Positions 36,786 through 47,327 of a DNA stretch of 64,000 nucleotides are shown here, piece by piece. The stretch is taken from positions 1,984,001 to 2,048,000 of the forward strand of contig NZ_NSDJ01000001.1 in NCBI RefSeq assembly GCF_003610915.1, read 5' to 3'. Source of the stretch: Rahnella variigena (GTDB lineage: Bacteria; Pseudomonadota; Gammaproteobacteria; Enterobacterales; Enterobacteriaceae). A program made the translations under genes and the position numbers. The stretch's first letter is position 1; every line of letters begins with the position of its first letter. The notes under the pieces were generated by a model, which did no database searches, was not told the DNA's origin, and saw only the letters and a list, made by a program, of their open reading frames with translations.

Positions 36786-37436
36786 ATGAGCTCAGAACAG
36801 ATTATCGTCCAGCAGCCGGAAGAAATAGCTAACCAGCTGATTTTATTGTTTCATGGCGTGGGTGATAACCCGATTTCAATGGGCGAAATCGGTAAGTTTT
36901 TCGCTGTTTCATTCCCGCAGGCGCAGGTGATCAGCGTCGGCAGTCCTGACATTTGTGATTTTGGCCGCGGTTTCCAGTGGTTTTCCGTGCAAGGCGTGAC
37001 CGAACAAAACCGTCAGCCGCGTGTGGATGCCGCAATGCCGGCTTTCGTACAGATTGTCCGTGACTGGCAGCAGAAAACCGGTGTCACGCCGGAGCACACC
37101 ACGCTGGTGGGCTTCTCCCAGGGCACCATCATGGCGCTGGAATCGACCAAAGTCGAAGAGCATCTGGCGTCGCGCATTATCGCCTTCAGCGGACGTTTCT
37201 CGTCTTTGCCGGAACAGCCGATTGCCGCCGGTACGGTGGTACATTTCATTCACGGCGAGCAGGATCCGGTGATCAACCCGTTCCAGTCGAAAAGTGCGGC
37301 AGAACGTCTGAAGTCTCTGGGCTGTGACTGTACTCTGGATTTGCAGGCCGGTATGGCCCACGGACTGGATTCGCATATGATCAACACCGCCATTGCTCAT
37401 TTACAGAATTATGAGCCGAAATCGCACCAGCGCTGA
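36786..37436 (+). CDS. ypfH: Carboxylesterase YpfH
   Basis: YpfH is an alpha/beta hydrolase with esterase activity on small acyl esters; its natural substrate is unknown. The nucleophile elbow GFSQG, the oxyanion-hole LLFHGVGDNP, the aspartate in HGEQDPVI and the histidine in GMAHGLD are all present. The 216 residues are somewhat shorter than E. coli (232). GGGAGAG precedes the ATG. It follows tmcA as in E. coli. Confidence 0.92.
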   Translation: MSSEQIIVQQPEEIANQLILLFHGVGDNPISMGEIGKFFAVSFPQAQVISVGSPDICDFGRGFQWFSVQGVTEQNRQPRVDAAMPAFVQIVRDWQQKTGVTPEHTTLVGFSQGTIMALESTKVEEHLASRIIAFSGRFSSLPEQPIAAGTVVHFIHGEQDPVINPFQSKSAAERLKSLGCDCTLDLQAGMAHGLDSHMINTAIAHLQNYEPKSHQR

Positions 37437-37450
37437 TTTTGCCGAGATTT

Positions 37451-37496
37451 AAAAAAGAAACGCCCCCGGCTGCATGACAACCGGGGGCGTTTTTTA
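37451..37496. terminator. Bidirectional terminator between ypfH and the SerC-like gene
   Basis: AACGCCCCCGG and CCGGGGGCGTT form a strong stem, flanked by A and T runs, that can end both converging transcripts. Confidence 0.92.
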
Positions 37497-37513
37497 TGTC
37501 TGCCTGATGGCGA

Positions 37514-38614
37514 TTATTTGCGGTTTTTACGCATGAAATCATCCATAAAGTTAGTCAGCTTTTCCGCCGCTGGCAGTGAAAGGGCGTTATAGATAGACGC
37601 ACGGATACCACCGATGGCGCGGTGGCCTGACAGACCCGAGAAACCTGCTTCATGGCTTTCCGCCAGGAATTTCTTCTCCAGCACCTCATCCGGCAGTTTA
37701 AATGCCACGTTCATTTGTGAACGGTCCGCTTTGCTGCTCCAGCCGTTATAGAAACCGTCGCTGTTATCGAGCATCGCGTACAGCAGTTCCGCTTTGTGGC
37801 GGTTGGTCTGTTCCATATTGTCCAGACCGCCGACATCATTGAGCAACCAGCGCGTGACCAGCAGTACCACATAAATCGCGAATACCGGCGGCGTGTTGAG
37901 GTTGGAATGGGATTCCACCTGACGGCGATAATTCAGGAACGATGGCAATTCGTCAGACGACGCTTTCACCACGGTGTCGTGCACCAGCACGATAGTGACG
38001 CCCGCCGGGCCGATGTTTTTCTGCGCGTGGGCATAGATCACTGAGAATTTATTGGCATCGCAGGGTTTGGACAGGAAATCAGAGGACATATCGCAGACAC
38101 GCGGTACATCGTCACGTCCCAGAACGCGCTGGAACTGTAAGCCTTCCACCGTTTCGTTGGAAACGTAATGCAGATACGGCGCGTCAGGCGAAAACGCCAG
38201 TTCTTCATCCGCGGGCAGGCGGTTAAACCCGCAAGATTCACCGCTCCACAGCACTTTCACCGGCCCTTCGCGACGCGCTTCGGTGACGACTTTGCTGCTC
38301 CAGTAACCGGTATCCAGATATTCTGCGGCATGTTTCTGACCGCGTAACAGCGTCATCGGTACCATCGAGAATTGCTGCGTTGCGCCGCCCTGCAGGAACA
38401 GAATGTGGAAATCTTTCGACAAGCCGAGCAGGGTGCGGATGTTGTTTTCGGTTTCTTCAACAATGGAAGCAAACCAGTCGGAACGGTGGCTGATACCGAG
38501 GATCGACAGGCCGACTTCCGGCACTTCTTTGATCGCCGCTTCAACTTGTGCGAGTACGACTTCCGGCAATGCGCCGGGACCACCGGAGAAATTAAGGGCG
38601 TTACGTGAAATCAT
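37514..38614 (-). CDS. Phosphoserine aminotransferase-like PLP enzyme (SerC paralogue)
   Basis: The 366-residue protein is a fold-type I aminotransferase of the SerC family. The PLP lysine is in YAHAQKNIGPAG, the cofactor aspartate in CDMSSDFLSKP, and phosphate-binding arginines remain in ISHRSDWF and GGIRASIYNA. It differs from E. coli SerC at GGATQQF (GGGRGQF there), a pattern more like SerC of other phyla. Canonical serC normally lies beside aroA, so this is probably an extra copy. It starts two bases after the stop of an ATP-grasp gene, so the two should act together, perhaps supplying an amino acid to the ligase. Confidence 0.88.
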   Translation of the reverse strand: MISRNALNFSGGPGALPEVVLAQVEAAIKEVPEVGLSILGISHRSDWFASIVEETENNIRTLLGLSKDFHILFLQGGATQQFSMVPMTLLRGQKHAAEYLDTGYWSSKVVTEARREGPVKVLWSGESCGFNRLPADEELAFSPDAPYLHYVSNETVEGLQFQRVLGRDDVPRVCDMSSDFLSKPCDANKFSVIYAHAQKNIGPAGVTIVLVHDTVVKASSDELPSFLNYRRQVESHSNLNTPPVFAIYVVLLVTRWLLNDVGGLDNMEQTNRHKAELLYAMLDNSDGFYNGWSSKADRSQMNVAFKLPDEVLEKKFLAESHEAGFSGLSGHRAIGGIRASIYNALSLPAAEKLTNFMDDFMRKNRK

Positions 38615-38616
38615 GA

Positions 38617-39897
38617 TTATTCTTTTCCTTCTGGCGCATCAGCCGATGCACCGCTGTGCGCAAAGGCACGGGATAACAGCAACTCTCGGCATGCTGTTTT
38701 AACTTTATTCATATGGATTTGTTTGTGCGGGAACATCACTTCCAGATCCATCGCGTGGACGACCATCGCCGGATCGATTTCAAAGACCAGCAAACTGCCG
38801 TCCGGCGTTTCGCTGCAATCAATGCCCAGATAATCGAGCTGCGTGGTCTCAAAAATAGCCTTCAGCGCCTGCTGATGACGGGCAACGAATTCATGGAAGT
38901 TATTCAGGAACGCGGCTTCTTCTTCACGTTTTTTCTGATCTTCATACATGAAGGCGTTGACGTAATGCACCATCCAGTGCGACGAAATCGCCATATGACA
39001 GGCATAAGGCACGCCGTCGATCAGCGAAATACGGTATTTACGGAACTGACCATCAGCGTTGCTGTAATCAATGAACTGCGAAAGGAAATAATCTTCCACC
39101 TGCACACGGGTCAGATAACCGGCCAGTTCATCCGGACTGGTTATTTTTTCCAGACCATGACCGCCGTGCGAACCGGCTGGTCGCAGGATCACCGGAAAAT
39201 CACTGCCGGGCAATGCGCTGCTCAGGGAGATGTTCCCTTCCGCTACCGCAGATAAAGCCGAGAATGTCACCGGATGCGCCTGCGCAATGGTTAATCCCGG
39301 CTGATTTTGCAACAACGTGCTGGCGTTATGACGCTCGGAGTTGGGGATATGTTGCGGCGCATTGATGACCGGCACCGGCCATTGGCGGGTGATACTTTCC
39401 AGCTGCTGTAACAGGAACAGGTTTTCAGTGGTGGCGCTGATGGCGACCATCAGCACATCATGCTCAGGGATCGGCGCTTCAAACGGCGCTTCGGGCGTGA
39501 TGTAGTAATAAATCAGCTCGATATCGCTGTTTTCCAGCAGGCAATCCAGCGGCACATTGGCCGATAACGTGCCGGGAACCATCAGCATCAGCAGGCGCAT
39601 TTTTGCCGGTCGTTGTGCGGCATTCAGGGTATAAACCTGCTGCATAGCCAGCGCCTGATCCTGAATAGTCAGCCCGAGATCGGTGCGCTGCAGGCACAAC
39701 ATGACGGTGGACAGGTTCATCCACAGCACGGCGTCATCAGGGTTTTGCTGCGCGCGGGTCACCAGCTCCTGTGCGATGTCAGTACACTCATCACCGGCGA
39801 TGCTCATACGTAAAAACGGAGCCAGTCCCAGAAATTGCGTGGCGTCGAAATGCTCAGACGCAGCCTGAACAGGGTGGGAAATAGGTAGTGTTTGCAA
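38617..39897 (-). CDS. ATP-grasp ligase with TPR-like N-terminus
   Basis: The 426-residue protein has a helical TPR-like region (about 40-90) and a C-terminal ATP-grasp fold. Ligase motifs are FPVILRPAGSHGGHGLEKI, FRKYRISLIDGVPY and LLVFEIDPAMVVHAMD, the last holding the metal-binding acids. Such enzymes join a carboxylate to an amine with ATP. The first codon is TTG at 39897, with GGAGAG about ten bases upstream and no ATG nearby. It forms a two-gene unit with the SerC-like enzyme and is inserted between ypfH and ypfN. The product is unknown. Confidence 0.8.
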   Translation of the reverse strand: MQTLPISHPVQAASEHFDATQFLGLAPFLRMSIAGDECTDIAQELVTRAQQNPDDAVLWMNLSTVMLCLQRTDLGLTIQDQALAMQQVYTLNAAQRPAKMRLLMLMVPGTLSANVPLDCLLENSDIELIYYYITPEAPFEAPIPEHDVLMVAISATTENLFLLQQLESITRQWPVPVINAPQHIPNSERHNASTLLQNQPGLTIAQAHPVTFSALSAVAEGNISLSSALPGSDFPVILRPAGSHGGHGLEKITSPDELAGYLTRVQVEDYFLSQFIDYSNADGQFRKYRISLIDGVPYACHMAISSHWMVHYVNAFMYEDQKKREEEAAFLNNFHEFVARHQQALKAIFETTQLDYLGIDCSETPDGSLLVFEIDPAMVVHAMDLEVMFPHKQIHMNKVKTACRELLLSRAFAHSGASADAPEGKE

Positions 39898-39960
39898 AGG
39901 ACGTGTTCTCTCCGTGCATCGGTTTCACGTTGCATGTTACCGGCAGGGGAGAAAGTCAAT

Positions 39961-39988
39961 CGGCGGAGAATCGCTAGATTATCCGCCG
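39961..39988. repeat. Inverted repeat between ypfN and the ATP-grasp gene
   Basis: CGGCGGA at 39961-39967 pairs with TCCGCCG at 39982-39988. No long T-run follows, so it is a weak terminator or a regulatory hairpin between the dapE-ypfN operon and the ATP-grasp pair. Confidence 0.55.
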
Positions 39989-40027
39989 ACTAATATTGAT
40001 TAAAGATGAAGGGCTACCGGATGGAAA

Positions 40028-40213
40028 TTACTTTTTCTTCGGCCACTCGTCATCTTTATCCCATTCCGCATTGTTGTCGCGGTGCGGTGGGATCTCCGGT
40101 TTGTCTTTCAAAAACTTCTTAACATCCACGCGGTTCAGCTCTTTGATCCCGCTGATTAACATCCCGACCAGTATGATCAGAACGATCCACCAGTAATCTT
40201 TAAGCCACTCCAT
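40028..40213 (-). CDS. ypfN: UPF0370 small membrane protein YpfN
   Basis: YpfN is a 61-residue protein of unknown role with one N-terminal membrane helix ([17 protein letters not shown]) and a charged tail containing [20 protein letters not shown]. It matches E. coli YpfN (66 residues). Its ATG lies 14 bases inside the end of the upstream M15 peptidase gene and is preceded by AAAGGAGC, so translation is coupled. Confidence 0.9.
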   Translation of the reverse strand: MEWLKDYWWIVLIILVGMLISGIKELNRVDVKKFLKDKPEIPPHRDNNAEWDKDDEWPKKK

Positions 40214-40898
40214 GGTGTGCTCCTTTAAGGGGTGAGAGGGCGATAAATCGCGGAAATATTTCCGTCATCTGACCGGCTAACCAGTCTGCGGCGGCCACTT
40301 CCTGTCCTGTCCAGGCGCTGATGAGAACGTGCGGTGTAAGCAGTTTCTCGCACTCCTGCGCCAGCGGACGGTAACTCAGATGCCAGGGTTCAACGGCGAC
40401 ACCACCGGTATCTTCTGCGTACGGTCGATAAAAACCAAATTCCGCCATATGTGCTGAAAGCCACTGATTCAGCGGATAAAAATAACCGCCTTCCTCGTAT
40501 TCCCACGGCTCCAGCTGCAACTTTTTATCAGCCGGTAACAGAGAAGGATCGTACACATCCAGATCACTGCCCCAGTGATGGCGGCTGGCACCCGGCAGCG
40601 CCGACCAGCGTAAAATCAGCTCACAACGTTCCGCTGTGGTTAACTTACTGATATCCACCGGCTGGCTGTTCTTATCTAATACTGGTCGCTCGCCGCGAAA
40701 TTTGCCATTCCAGATCGCCAGCTGGCGACTGAAATCACGAAAAGTGCTGGCCGGTTGCAGATCAAAACCGGCAACACTGGCGGCCTGGCGCATTTTTTCA
40801 AATGCCTGCGCTGCCTCTTTCTGCAACCGGTGCGGGCCTTCGCCCAGCGTCACCAGATGCTCAGCGGAGCGGCCGGTCAGCATTTCATGGCTGATCAT
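40200..40898 (-). CDS. M15-family D-alanyl-D-alanine carboxypeptidase-like protein
   Basis: This 232-residue zinc peptidase resembles the VanY group, which trims the terminal D-Ala of peptidoglycan stems. The zinc motifs are [13 protein letters not shown] (about 132-144) and EPWHLSYRP (about 185). The start at [15 protein letters not shown] overlaps the dapE stop by four bases (ATGA). I see no signal peptide, so export is uncertain. The gene is absent from this place in E. coli, where ypfN follows dapE directly. Confidence 0.87.
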   Translation of the reverse strand: MISHEMLTGRSAEHLVTLGEGPHRLQKEAAQAFEKMRQAASVAGFDLQPASTFRDFSRQLAIWNGKFRGERPVLDKNSQPVDISKLTTAERCELILRWSALPGASRHHWGSDLDVYDPSLLPADKKLQLEPWEYEEGGYFYPLNQWLSAHMAEFGFYRPYAEDTGGVAVEPWHLSYRPLAQECEKLLTPHVLISAWTGQEVAAADWLAGQMTEIFPRFIALSPLKGAHHGVA

Positions 40899-42022
40899 GC
40901 GACTAACTGTTCCATGATGCGCTGATACATGCGGCTCAGAACCTGCAAATCTGCCGCGTGAACGCATTCATTAATTTTGTGGATGGTGGCGTTGACCGGC
41001 CCGAGTTCGACAACCTGCGCGCCCATCAGCGCGATGAAACGCCCGTCAGAGGTGCCGCCGGTGGTTTGCAGTTCCGGCGTGATTTCACTGTAGTGACGCA
41101 CGGCGTTAACCACCGCATCGACCAGCGCACCGCGTGATGTCAGGAACGGCTGACCGGAAACCACCCAGTGCAGGGTGTATTGCAGGTTATGCCTGTCCAG
41201 CAGTTCTGCCACGCGCTGTTTGATGATGGCGTCAGTCAGTTCGGTGCTGAAACGGAAATTGAACTGCACATACAGTTCACCGGGAATGACGTTATTGCTG
41301 CCGGTACCGGCGTTGATATTGGCGATCTGCATGCTGGTCGGCGGGAAAAATTCGTTGCCGTTATCCCACACGGTGGCGACCAGTTCATTCAGCGCAGGCA
41401 TGGCGCGATGCACCGGATTGTCCGCCAGATGCGGATAGGCGACATGTCCCTGAACGCCGTGTACGTGAAGATTAGCGGTCATCGAACCGCGGCGGCCATT
41501 TTTCACAATATCGCCGACGCGCGTGGTGCTGGAAGGCTCGCCGACTAAGCAGTAATCGAGGCGCTCATTGCGTTCCATCAGCGCGTTGACCACTTTTACG
41601 GTGCCGTTTACGGCGCTGGCTTCTTCATCTGAGGTGATAAGAAACGCCAGACGACCCTGATGATTCGGGTTTGCGGCAACGAAACGTTCCGCCGCGACCA
41701 CCATCGCCGCCAGCGAACCTTTCATGTCTGCCGCACCGCGACCATATAACATTCCGTCGCGCAGCGTAGGCTCGAACGGACCGGTCACCCACAGCTTATG
41801 ATCGCCGGTCGGTACGACATCCGTATGACCGGCAAAGGCCAGCGTTTTACCTTCGCCGCGAGTGGCCCAGAAATTCAGGGTATCGCCAAAATGCATGGGT
41901 TCCACGTGAAAGCCAGCGGCTTCGAGGCGGGCAATCATAATTTCCTGACAGCCAGCGTCATCCGGGCTGAGGGAAGGGCGGCGGATTAACTGTTGGGCTA
42001 AATCGAGAACCGGACAACTCAT
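40895..42022 (-). CDS. dapE: Succinyl-diaminopimelate desuccinylase DapE
   Basis: DapE is a di-zinc hydrolase that releases LL-diaminopimelate, needed for lysine and peptidoglycan. The 375 residues equal E. coli DapE. Metal-ligand motifs are [29 protein letters not shown] and the final histidine region near [17 protein letters not shown] lies before the ATG, and the yffB stop is within this ribosome site. It is in the yffB-dapE-M15-ypfN operon. Confidence 0.97.
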   Translation of the reverse strand: MSCPVLDLAQQLIRRPSLSPDDAGCQEIMIARLEAAGFHVEPMHFGDTLNFWATRGEGKTLAFAGHTDVVPTGDHKLWVTGPFEPTLRDGMLYGRGAADMKGSLAAMVVAAERFVAANPNHQGRLAFLITSDEEASAVNGTVKVVNALMERNERLDYCLVGEPSSTTRVGDIVKNGRRGSMTANLHVHGVQGHVAYPHLADNPVHRAMPALNELVATVWDNGNEFFPPTSMQIANINAGTGSNNVIPGELYVQFNFRFSTELTDAIIKQRVAELLDRHNLQYTLHWVVSGQPFLTSRGALVDAVVNAVRHYSEITPELQTTGGTSDGRFIALMGAQVVELGPVNATIHKINECVHAADLQVLSRMYQRIMEQLVA

Positions 42023-42023
42023 G

Positions 42024-42407
42024 TTACTTCACCTGTGCGAGAAATTGCTGATAGGTTTCTGGTTTGAATCCCAGCAGGGACTGACCGTCGGCGGCCAGCA
42101 AAAATGGGCGTTTGATCACCGCAGGCTGTTCGAGCATCACCGCTTTGGCGCTGGCTTCGTTATCACAGGCTGCGCGCGTGGCTTCATCAAGTTTGCGCCA
42201 GGTCGTTCCGCGCGTATTGAGCATGGCTTCCCAGCCTTGCTTATCCAGCAGGTTCTGCAACAACGTATCATCCAGCCCTTCGACACGGTAATCATGAAAC
42301 TGGTATTCAACTCCGTTTTCTTCCAGCCAGCGGCGGGCTTTTTTCACGGTATCGCAATTTTTTATGCCGTAGAGAATAAAAGAGGTTGGAGCGGAAGTCT
42401 TTGCCAT
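42024..42407 (-). CDS. yffB: ArsC/Spx-family protein YffB
   Basis: YffB is a thioredoxin-fold protein of the ArsC family with a glutathione link but no proven reductase role. The start at [14 protein letters not shown] gives 127 residues (E. coli 118). The single active-site cysteine is in [15 protein letters not shown], and the end [20 protein letters not shown] is typical. It is the first gene of the dapE operon, its stop overlapping the dapE ribosome site. Confidence 0.92.
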   Translation of the reverse strand: MAKTSAPTSFILYGIKNCDTVKKARRWLEENGVEYQFHDYRVEGLDDTLLQNLLDKQGWEAMLNTRGTTWRKLDEATRAACDNEASAKAVMLEQPAVIKRPFLLAADGQSLLGFKPETYQQFLAQVK

Positions 42408-42551
42408 AGAAAAACGTAACCTGTCAGTAAAATAAGAACTTTTTACCCGCATAAAAACGGACGTAAGGATGGAACACATAATGAGGCAAAACGGCCGCAG
42501 GATCCAGACGGGGCGGGATTGTGATCGCGCTTAAAAAATAATGAAGGCCTT

Positions 42552-42580
42552 TTTACATGCTCAAAAAATAGACGTATAAT
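42552..42580 (+). promoter_or_regulatory. Promoter of ypfM
   Basis: TTTACA at 42552-42557 and TATAAT at 42575-42580 are separated by 17 bases, a near-consensus sigma-70 promoter. Transcription should begin near 42587, about 20 bases before the ypfM ATG. Confidence 0.85.
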
Positions 42581-42606
42581 CCGTCCGTCCAATCAAGGGG
42601 AGTAAA

Positions 42607-42666
42607 ATGTTAGAGCAAGAGTTAGGTCACTGGAAAGACTTTATCGACCGTATGTTGAAAGCGTAA
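42607..42666 (+). CDS. ypfM: Small protein YpfM (19 residues)
   Basis: This short gene encodes 19 residues beginning MLEQELGHWKDFIDRML, closely matching E. coli YpfM (MIERELGNWKDFIEVML), also 19 residues and located beside acrD. AGGGGAG lies just before the ATG. The peptide can form an amphipathic helix. Its function is unknown. A strong promoter lies directly upstream and the next terminator is 135 bp past the stop, so most of the transcript is non-coding. Confidence 0.88.
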   Translation: MLEQELGHWKDFIDRMLKA

Positions 42667-42798
42667 TTGCCCGCATCGTTACCGTTAAAGCAAAGAAAAG
42701 ATTTATTCTCAGTGCAGTACGTCATTATAAAAAACGTTTGTTCAGGAAGACCATTACGTCCGATTTAGCGACGATTCTCACAGCCAGTAAATCATTAA

Positions 42799-42834
42799 TA
42801 AAAAAGGCGTTAATTCACATTAACGCCTTTTTTG
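42799..42834. terminator. Bidirectional terminator between ypfM and acrD
   Basis: AAAAAAGGCGTTAA pairs with TTAACGCCTTTTTT, a perfect stem with A and T flanks that serves both converging transcripts. Confidence 0.93.
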
Positions 42835-42854
42835 TTGCCTGAAATTCAGCGCCG

Positions 42855-45800
42855 TTATTTGTGATCTGCGGGCACTGTCTCAGCGATATCGGCAATCACG
42901 GGATGCGCGGTTTTCCCGGGAAACCGGCGGCGGATCAGCACAAAGAACAGCGGCACGAAGAAGATGGCCAGGATAGTTGCGGAAATCATCCCGCCGATGA
43001 CGCCGGTACCGACCGCGTGCTGGCTGCCTGAACCTGCGCCCATGCTGGTCGCCATCGGCAGAACACCAAACACAAATGCCAGCGACGTCATCAGTATCGG
43101 ACGCAGACGCATTCTCGATGCTTCAAGCGTGGCCTCCAGCAATTCCTTGCCGCGAACATTCAGGTCATTGGCAAACTCGACAATCAGAATAGCGTTTTTC
43201 GCCGACAGGCCGATGATGGTCAGCATCCCGACCTGGAAGTACACATCGTTTTCCAGCCCGCGCATCCAGGTGGCAATCACCGCGCCGAGTACGCCGAGCG
43301 GAACGACCAGCATCACCGAGAACGGAATGGACCAGCTCTCATACAACGCGGCCAGACACAGGAACACCACCAGCAGAGAAATGGCATACAGCGCCGGAGC
43401 CTGCGAACCTGACAATCTTTCCTGATACGACAGACCTGTCCATTCGAGGCCAATACCTACCGGCAATTTCGCGACCAGTTTTTCCATGTCATCCATCGCC
43501 GTACCACTGCTGATGCCCGTTGCCGGTTCACCCACAATTTCCAGTGCGGAATAACCGTTGTAACGTTCCAGACGCGGTGAACCGGTCAGCCATTTTGAAG
43601 TGGCGAAAGCCGAGAAGGGCACCATGGTTCCGGCAGAATTTCGCACGTACCAGCGGTTGATATCGTCCGGCAACATGCGGTATTGCGCTCCGGCCTGCAC
43701 ATAGACTTTCTTAACGCGGCCACGATCCACGAAGTCATTGACGTAGGTTGAGCCCCACGCGGTACTCAACGTGCTGTTGATATCAGCGATCGCCACGCCC
43801 AGCGCCTGTGCTTTCACCTGATCGATGTCGATCTGCAATTGCGGACTGTCATCCAGACCGTTGTGACGAACGCGGGTCAGGTTACTGTCTTTCGACGTCA
43901 TTTCAAGTAACTGGTCGCGTGCTGCCATCAGCGCGGCGTGACCCAGCCCGGCGTGATCCTGAAGTTCCATATCAAAGCCGGTCGCGCTGCCGAGACCGTT
44001 GATGGCGGGCGGGCTGCTGGCGATAACGCGGGCTTCGGTTATCTTGTTAAACGCTTTGGTCGCCCGTTCAATCAGAGCAAAAGAAGAATCGTCTTCACCG
44101 GTGCGTGCATCCCACGGCGTCAGTCGCACGAACATACGGGCCACGTTCTGCCCGTTACCGCCGGGGCCTGCGCCGATGGTCGAGAATACCGAAAGCACGT
44201 CTTTCTTATCTTCTTGCAGGAAATACTTCTCGACCTTTTCCACTACTTTTTGCGTCTGCTGCAACGTCGAACCCGGCGGCAACTGGATCTGCACGGTGAA
44301 TACACCGCGGTCTTCCATCGGCAGGAATGAGGTTGGCAGTTTGATAAACATGACGGCCAGCAAGGCGACCAGCGCCGCATAACCGAGCATGTAGCGCACA
44401 CTGTTACGCAGAACGCGCGCCACGCCGTTTTCGTAGCGACGGGCATTGCGGTCGAACATCCGGTTAAACCAGCCGAAGAAGCCGCGTTTACCGTGATGAT
44501 GTCCCTGCGCGATAGGCTTGAGAATGGTGGAGCACAGCGCCGGTGTCAGCGTCAGGGCGACGAACACTGACAACACCATCGCGGAAACAATCGTAATGGA
44601 GAACTGACGGTAAATTGCGCCGGTAGTGCCGCCGAAGAAGGCCATCGGCACGAATACTGCCGACAGCACCATGGTGATACCGACCAGCGCACTCTGAATT
44701 TGTCCCATCGATTTTCGCGTCGCCTCTCTGGGGCTGAGGCCTTCTTCGCTCATCACGCGCTCGACGTTTTCCACTACCACGATGGCGTCATCCACCAGCA
44801 GGCCGATGGCGAGCACCATCGCGAACATCGTCAGGGTATTGATGCTGTAACCGAACTGATGCAGTACAGCGAATGTCCCCAGCAATACCACCGGCACGGC
44901 AATGGTCGGGATAAGCGTCGCACGGAAGTTTTGCAGGAACAGATACATAACCAGGAACACCAGCACGATCGCTTCAAACAGCGTTTTCACTACGTCGGTG
45001 ATCGCCGCTTTGACGAATGGCGTGGTTTCGTAGGCGATTTCGGCTTTCAGCCCGTGCGGATAATAATGAGAAAGCTCTTCAAGACGCGCACGGACGGCCT
45101 TGTCCGTTTGCAGTTCGTTGGCACCGGACGCCAGTTTCACACCCATACCGGATGCGGCCTGTCCGTTATACCGGCTGAGCAGGGCGTAGTTTTCCGCGCC
45201 AAGGCCGATGGTTGAGACATCACCAAGTTTGACCTGCGAACCGTCCTGATTCACTTTCAAGGTGATCTGGCGGAACTGTTCAGGCGTCTGTAACTGAGAC
45301 TGCGCGTTAATGGTGGCATTCAGCGCCTGAAAATCTACAGAAGGCGCACCGCCGAGCTGACCGACGGCCACCTGACTGTTTTGCGCTTTAATCGCGGTGA
45401 CCACATCGGCGGTAGTGAGCTGATAATTATTCAGCTTGTCCGGGTCGAGCCAGATACGCATGGCGTACTGCGAACCGTACGCATCAATGCTGCCGACGCC
45501 GGGCACGCGGCTCAGCGGATCCTGAATATTAGACGCCACATAGTCGGCGATATCCTGCTTATCCATGCTGCCGTCTGTGGAAACAAACGCCACCATCATC
45601 AGGTTGGTATCACCGGTCTTTGAGACGGTCACGCCTTGCGTCTGCACGTCCTGTGGCAGACGTTTCAGCGCCTGTTGCAGCTGGTTTTGCACCTGCTGGA
45701 GCGCTTCGTTCGGATCTGTACCGGCAGTAAAGCTCAGGGTTATCTGAGACTTACCGTCGTTACTGCTTTGCGAAGACATGTACATCAGATTATCGAGGCC

Positions 45801-46010
45801 CGTCATGTTTTGTTCGATAATCTGGGTAACGGTATTTTCTAATGTTTGTGCTGATGCGCCGGGATACGTTGCAGAGATCCTGACGTTTGGCGGAGCCAGA
45901 TCAGGGTACTGCTCAACCGGAAGAAAATAGATCGCGAGTGCGCCGGTCAGGGAAATGATGATCGCTAAAACCCAGGCAAAAATCGGGCGATCGATGAAAA
46001 AGTTAGCCAT
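42855..46010 (-). CDS. acrD: RND efflux pump inner-membrane transporter AcrD
   Basis: AcrD exports aminoglycosides and other polar drugs with AcrA and TolC, driven by protons. The 1051-residue protein has the RND plan of twelve membrane helices and two large periplasmic loops. Proton relay residues lie in [17 protein letters not shown] and [16 protein letters not shown]. It follows E. coli AcrD closely and sits beside ypfM and the dapE operon, as in E. coli, which favours AcrD over AcrB. No local repressor gene is present, and I found no clear BaeR or CpxR site upstream. Confidence 0.93.
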   Translation of the reverse strand: MANFFIDRPIFAWVLAIIISLTGALAIYFLPVEQYPDLAPPNVRISATYPGASAQTLENTVTQIIEQNMTGLDNLMYMSSQSSNDGKSQITLSFTAGTDPNEALQQVQNQLQQALKRLPQDVQTQGVTVSKTGDTNLMMVAFVSTDGSMDKQDIADYVASNIQDPLSRVPGVGSIDAYGSQYAMRIWLDPDKLNNYQLTTADVVTAIKAQNSQVAVGQLGGAPSVDFQALNATINAQSQLQTPEQFRQITLKVNQDGSQVKLGDVSTIGLGAENYALLSRYNGQAASGMGVKLASGANELQTDKAVRARLEELSHYYPHGLKAEIAYETTPFVKAAITDVVKTLFEAIVLVFLVMYLFLQNFRATLIPTIAVPVVLLGTFAVLHQFGYSINTLTMFAMVLAIGLLVDDAIVVVENVERVMSEEGLSPREATRKSMGQIQSALVGITMVLSAVFVPMAFFGGTTGAIYRQFSITIVSAMVLSVFVALTLTPALCSTILKPIAQGHHHGKRGFFGWFNRMFDRNARRYENGVARVLRNSVRYMLGYAALVALLAVMFIKLPTSFLPMEDRGVFTVQIQLPPGSTLQQTQKVVEKVEKYFLQEDKKDVLSVFSTIGAGPGGNGQNVARMFVRLTPWDARTGEDDSSFALIERATKAFNKITEARVIASSPPAINGLGSATGFDMELQDHAGLGHAALMAARDQLLEMTSKDSNLTRVRHNGLDDSPQLQIDIDQVKAQALGVAIADINSTLSTAWGSTYVNDFVDRGRVKKVYVQAGAQYRMLPDDINRWYVRNSAGTMVPFSAFATSKWLTGSPRLERYNGYSALEIVGEPATGISSGTAMDDMEKLVAKLPVGIGLEWTGLSYQERLSGSQAPALYAISLLVVFLCLAALYESWSIPFSVMLVVPLGVLGAVIATWMRGLENDVYFQVGMLTIIGLSAKNAILIVEFANDLNVRGKELLEATLEASRMRLRPILMTSLAFVFGVLPMATSMGAGSGSQHAVGTGVIGGMISATILAIFFVPLFFVLIRRRFPGKTAHPVIADIAETVPADHK

Positions 46011-46355
<345 letters not shown>

Positions 46356-46646
46356 ATGAGTTTGCTAATAAATTCCGTCTTTGCCCGTCGTTTATATCTT
46401 TGCTGGTTGATCGAGAATGAACAAAAACCGAATGTGCCAAAGCTGATGGAAATCACCGGCTGGCCACGGCGCACTTTGCAGGATGTGCTGAAAGCTCTGC
46501 CCGGAATGGGCGTCGGGCTGGAGTTTGTACAGCAGGGCGTGCGCAACAATGACGGTTATTATCAGCTCTCGAGCTGGGGGCCGTTAGATCCCCAATGGAT
46601 TGAACGTCATAGCGAGCAACTTCTGGCCGCGATTGAGCACGGTTGA
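46356..46646 (+). CDS. Small winged helix-turn-helix protein
   Basis: The 96-residue protein looks like a DNA-binding regulator. KPNVPKLMEITGWPRRTLQDVLKAL (here shown only by its ends KPNVPKLM and TLQDVLKAL) fits a winged helix-turn-helix, with a possible wing around EFVQQGVRNNDGYY. AGGAG lies eight bases before the ATG. Similar small proteins occur in related enterobacteria, but I do not know its target. The palindrome at 46282-46298 could be its own operator, and acrD is the divergent neighbour. Confidence 0.7.
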   Translation: MSLLINSVFARRLYLCWLIENEQKPNVPKLMEITGWPRRTLQDVLKALPGMGVGLEFVQQGVRNNDGYYQLSSWGPLDPQWIERHSEQLLAAIEHG

Positions 46647-46718
46647 CGGTAGCGGCAGCCGATGAATCCGGCTATGCTGCCTGGCTTCTCTCACAACTTC
46701 TGAGCGGGGGCACGCAAT

Positions 46719-47309
46719 ATGTCATCTCATGACAAGTCATCCAGAATCGAAAACGTCCGGAACCAGTTACTCTCTGATAACTGGTATGTTCTTCGCAAAT
46801 ACACCTACGACTTAATCAAGCGCAATGGCGAACGCCAGCCGCAGTCCCGCGAAGTGTATGACCGGGGAAATGGGGCGACAATCCTGCTTTATAACCGGCC
46901 TAAAAAAACCGTCCTGCTGATCAAACAGTTTCGTATGCCGACCTATGTCAATGGCAATCCGACCGGTATGCTGCTGGAAACCTGCGCCGGTTTACTCGAC
47001 AACGATTCGCCTGAAGACTGCATCCGTAAAGAAGCGATTGAAGAAACCGGTTTTGCGGTGGGCAAGGTAGATAAACTGTTTGAAGCCTATATGTCGCCGG
47101 GAAGTGTGACGGAGATTGTTCACTTTTTTGCCGCAGAATACGATGAGTCGCAGCGTCAGAACGCCGGTGGCGGTGTGGAAGATGAAGATATCGATGTGCT
47201 CGAAGTGCCGTTCACCGACGCACTGGCGATGATCAAAGATGGCCGCATTAAAGACGGCAAAACCATTATGCTGTTACAACATGCGCAAATTCAGGGCTGG
47301 CTGGCATAA
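46719..47309 (+). CDS. nudK: GDP-mannose pyrophosphatase NudK
   Basis: NudK is a Nudix hydrolase that splits GDP-mannose into GMP and mannose 1-phosphate. The Nudix box is at residues 91-112, with key residues in [14 protein letters not shown]. The preceding LLETCAG and following [16 protein letters not shown] are typical of this subgroup. The 196 residues are near the E. coli length (191). GCGGGGG precedes the ATG, a weak ribosome site. It is near acrD as in E. coli. Confidence 0.93.
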   Translation: MSSHDKSSRIENVRNQLLSDNWYVLRKYTYDLIKRNGERQPQSREVYDRGNGATILLYNRPKKTVLLIKQFRMPTYVNGNPTGMLLETCAGLLDNDSPEDCIRKEAIEETGFAVGKVDKLFEAYMSPGSVTEIVHFFAAEYDESQRQNAGGGVEDEDIDVLEVPFTDALAMIKDGRIKDGKTIMLLQHAQIQGWLA

Positions 47310-47327
47310 CGTTTCCGCCTCTGAACT

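Noticed and set aside
42667..42798. Further small gene after ypfM
   Set aside because: No frame with a ribosome site and start was found; the segment is better treated as the untranslated tail of the ypfM transcript.
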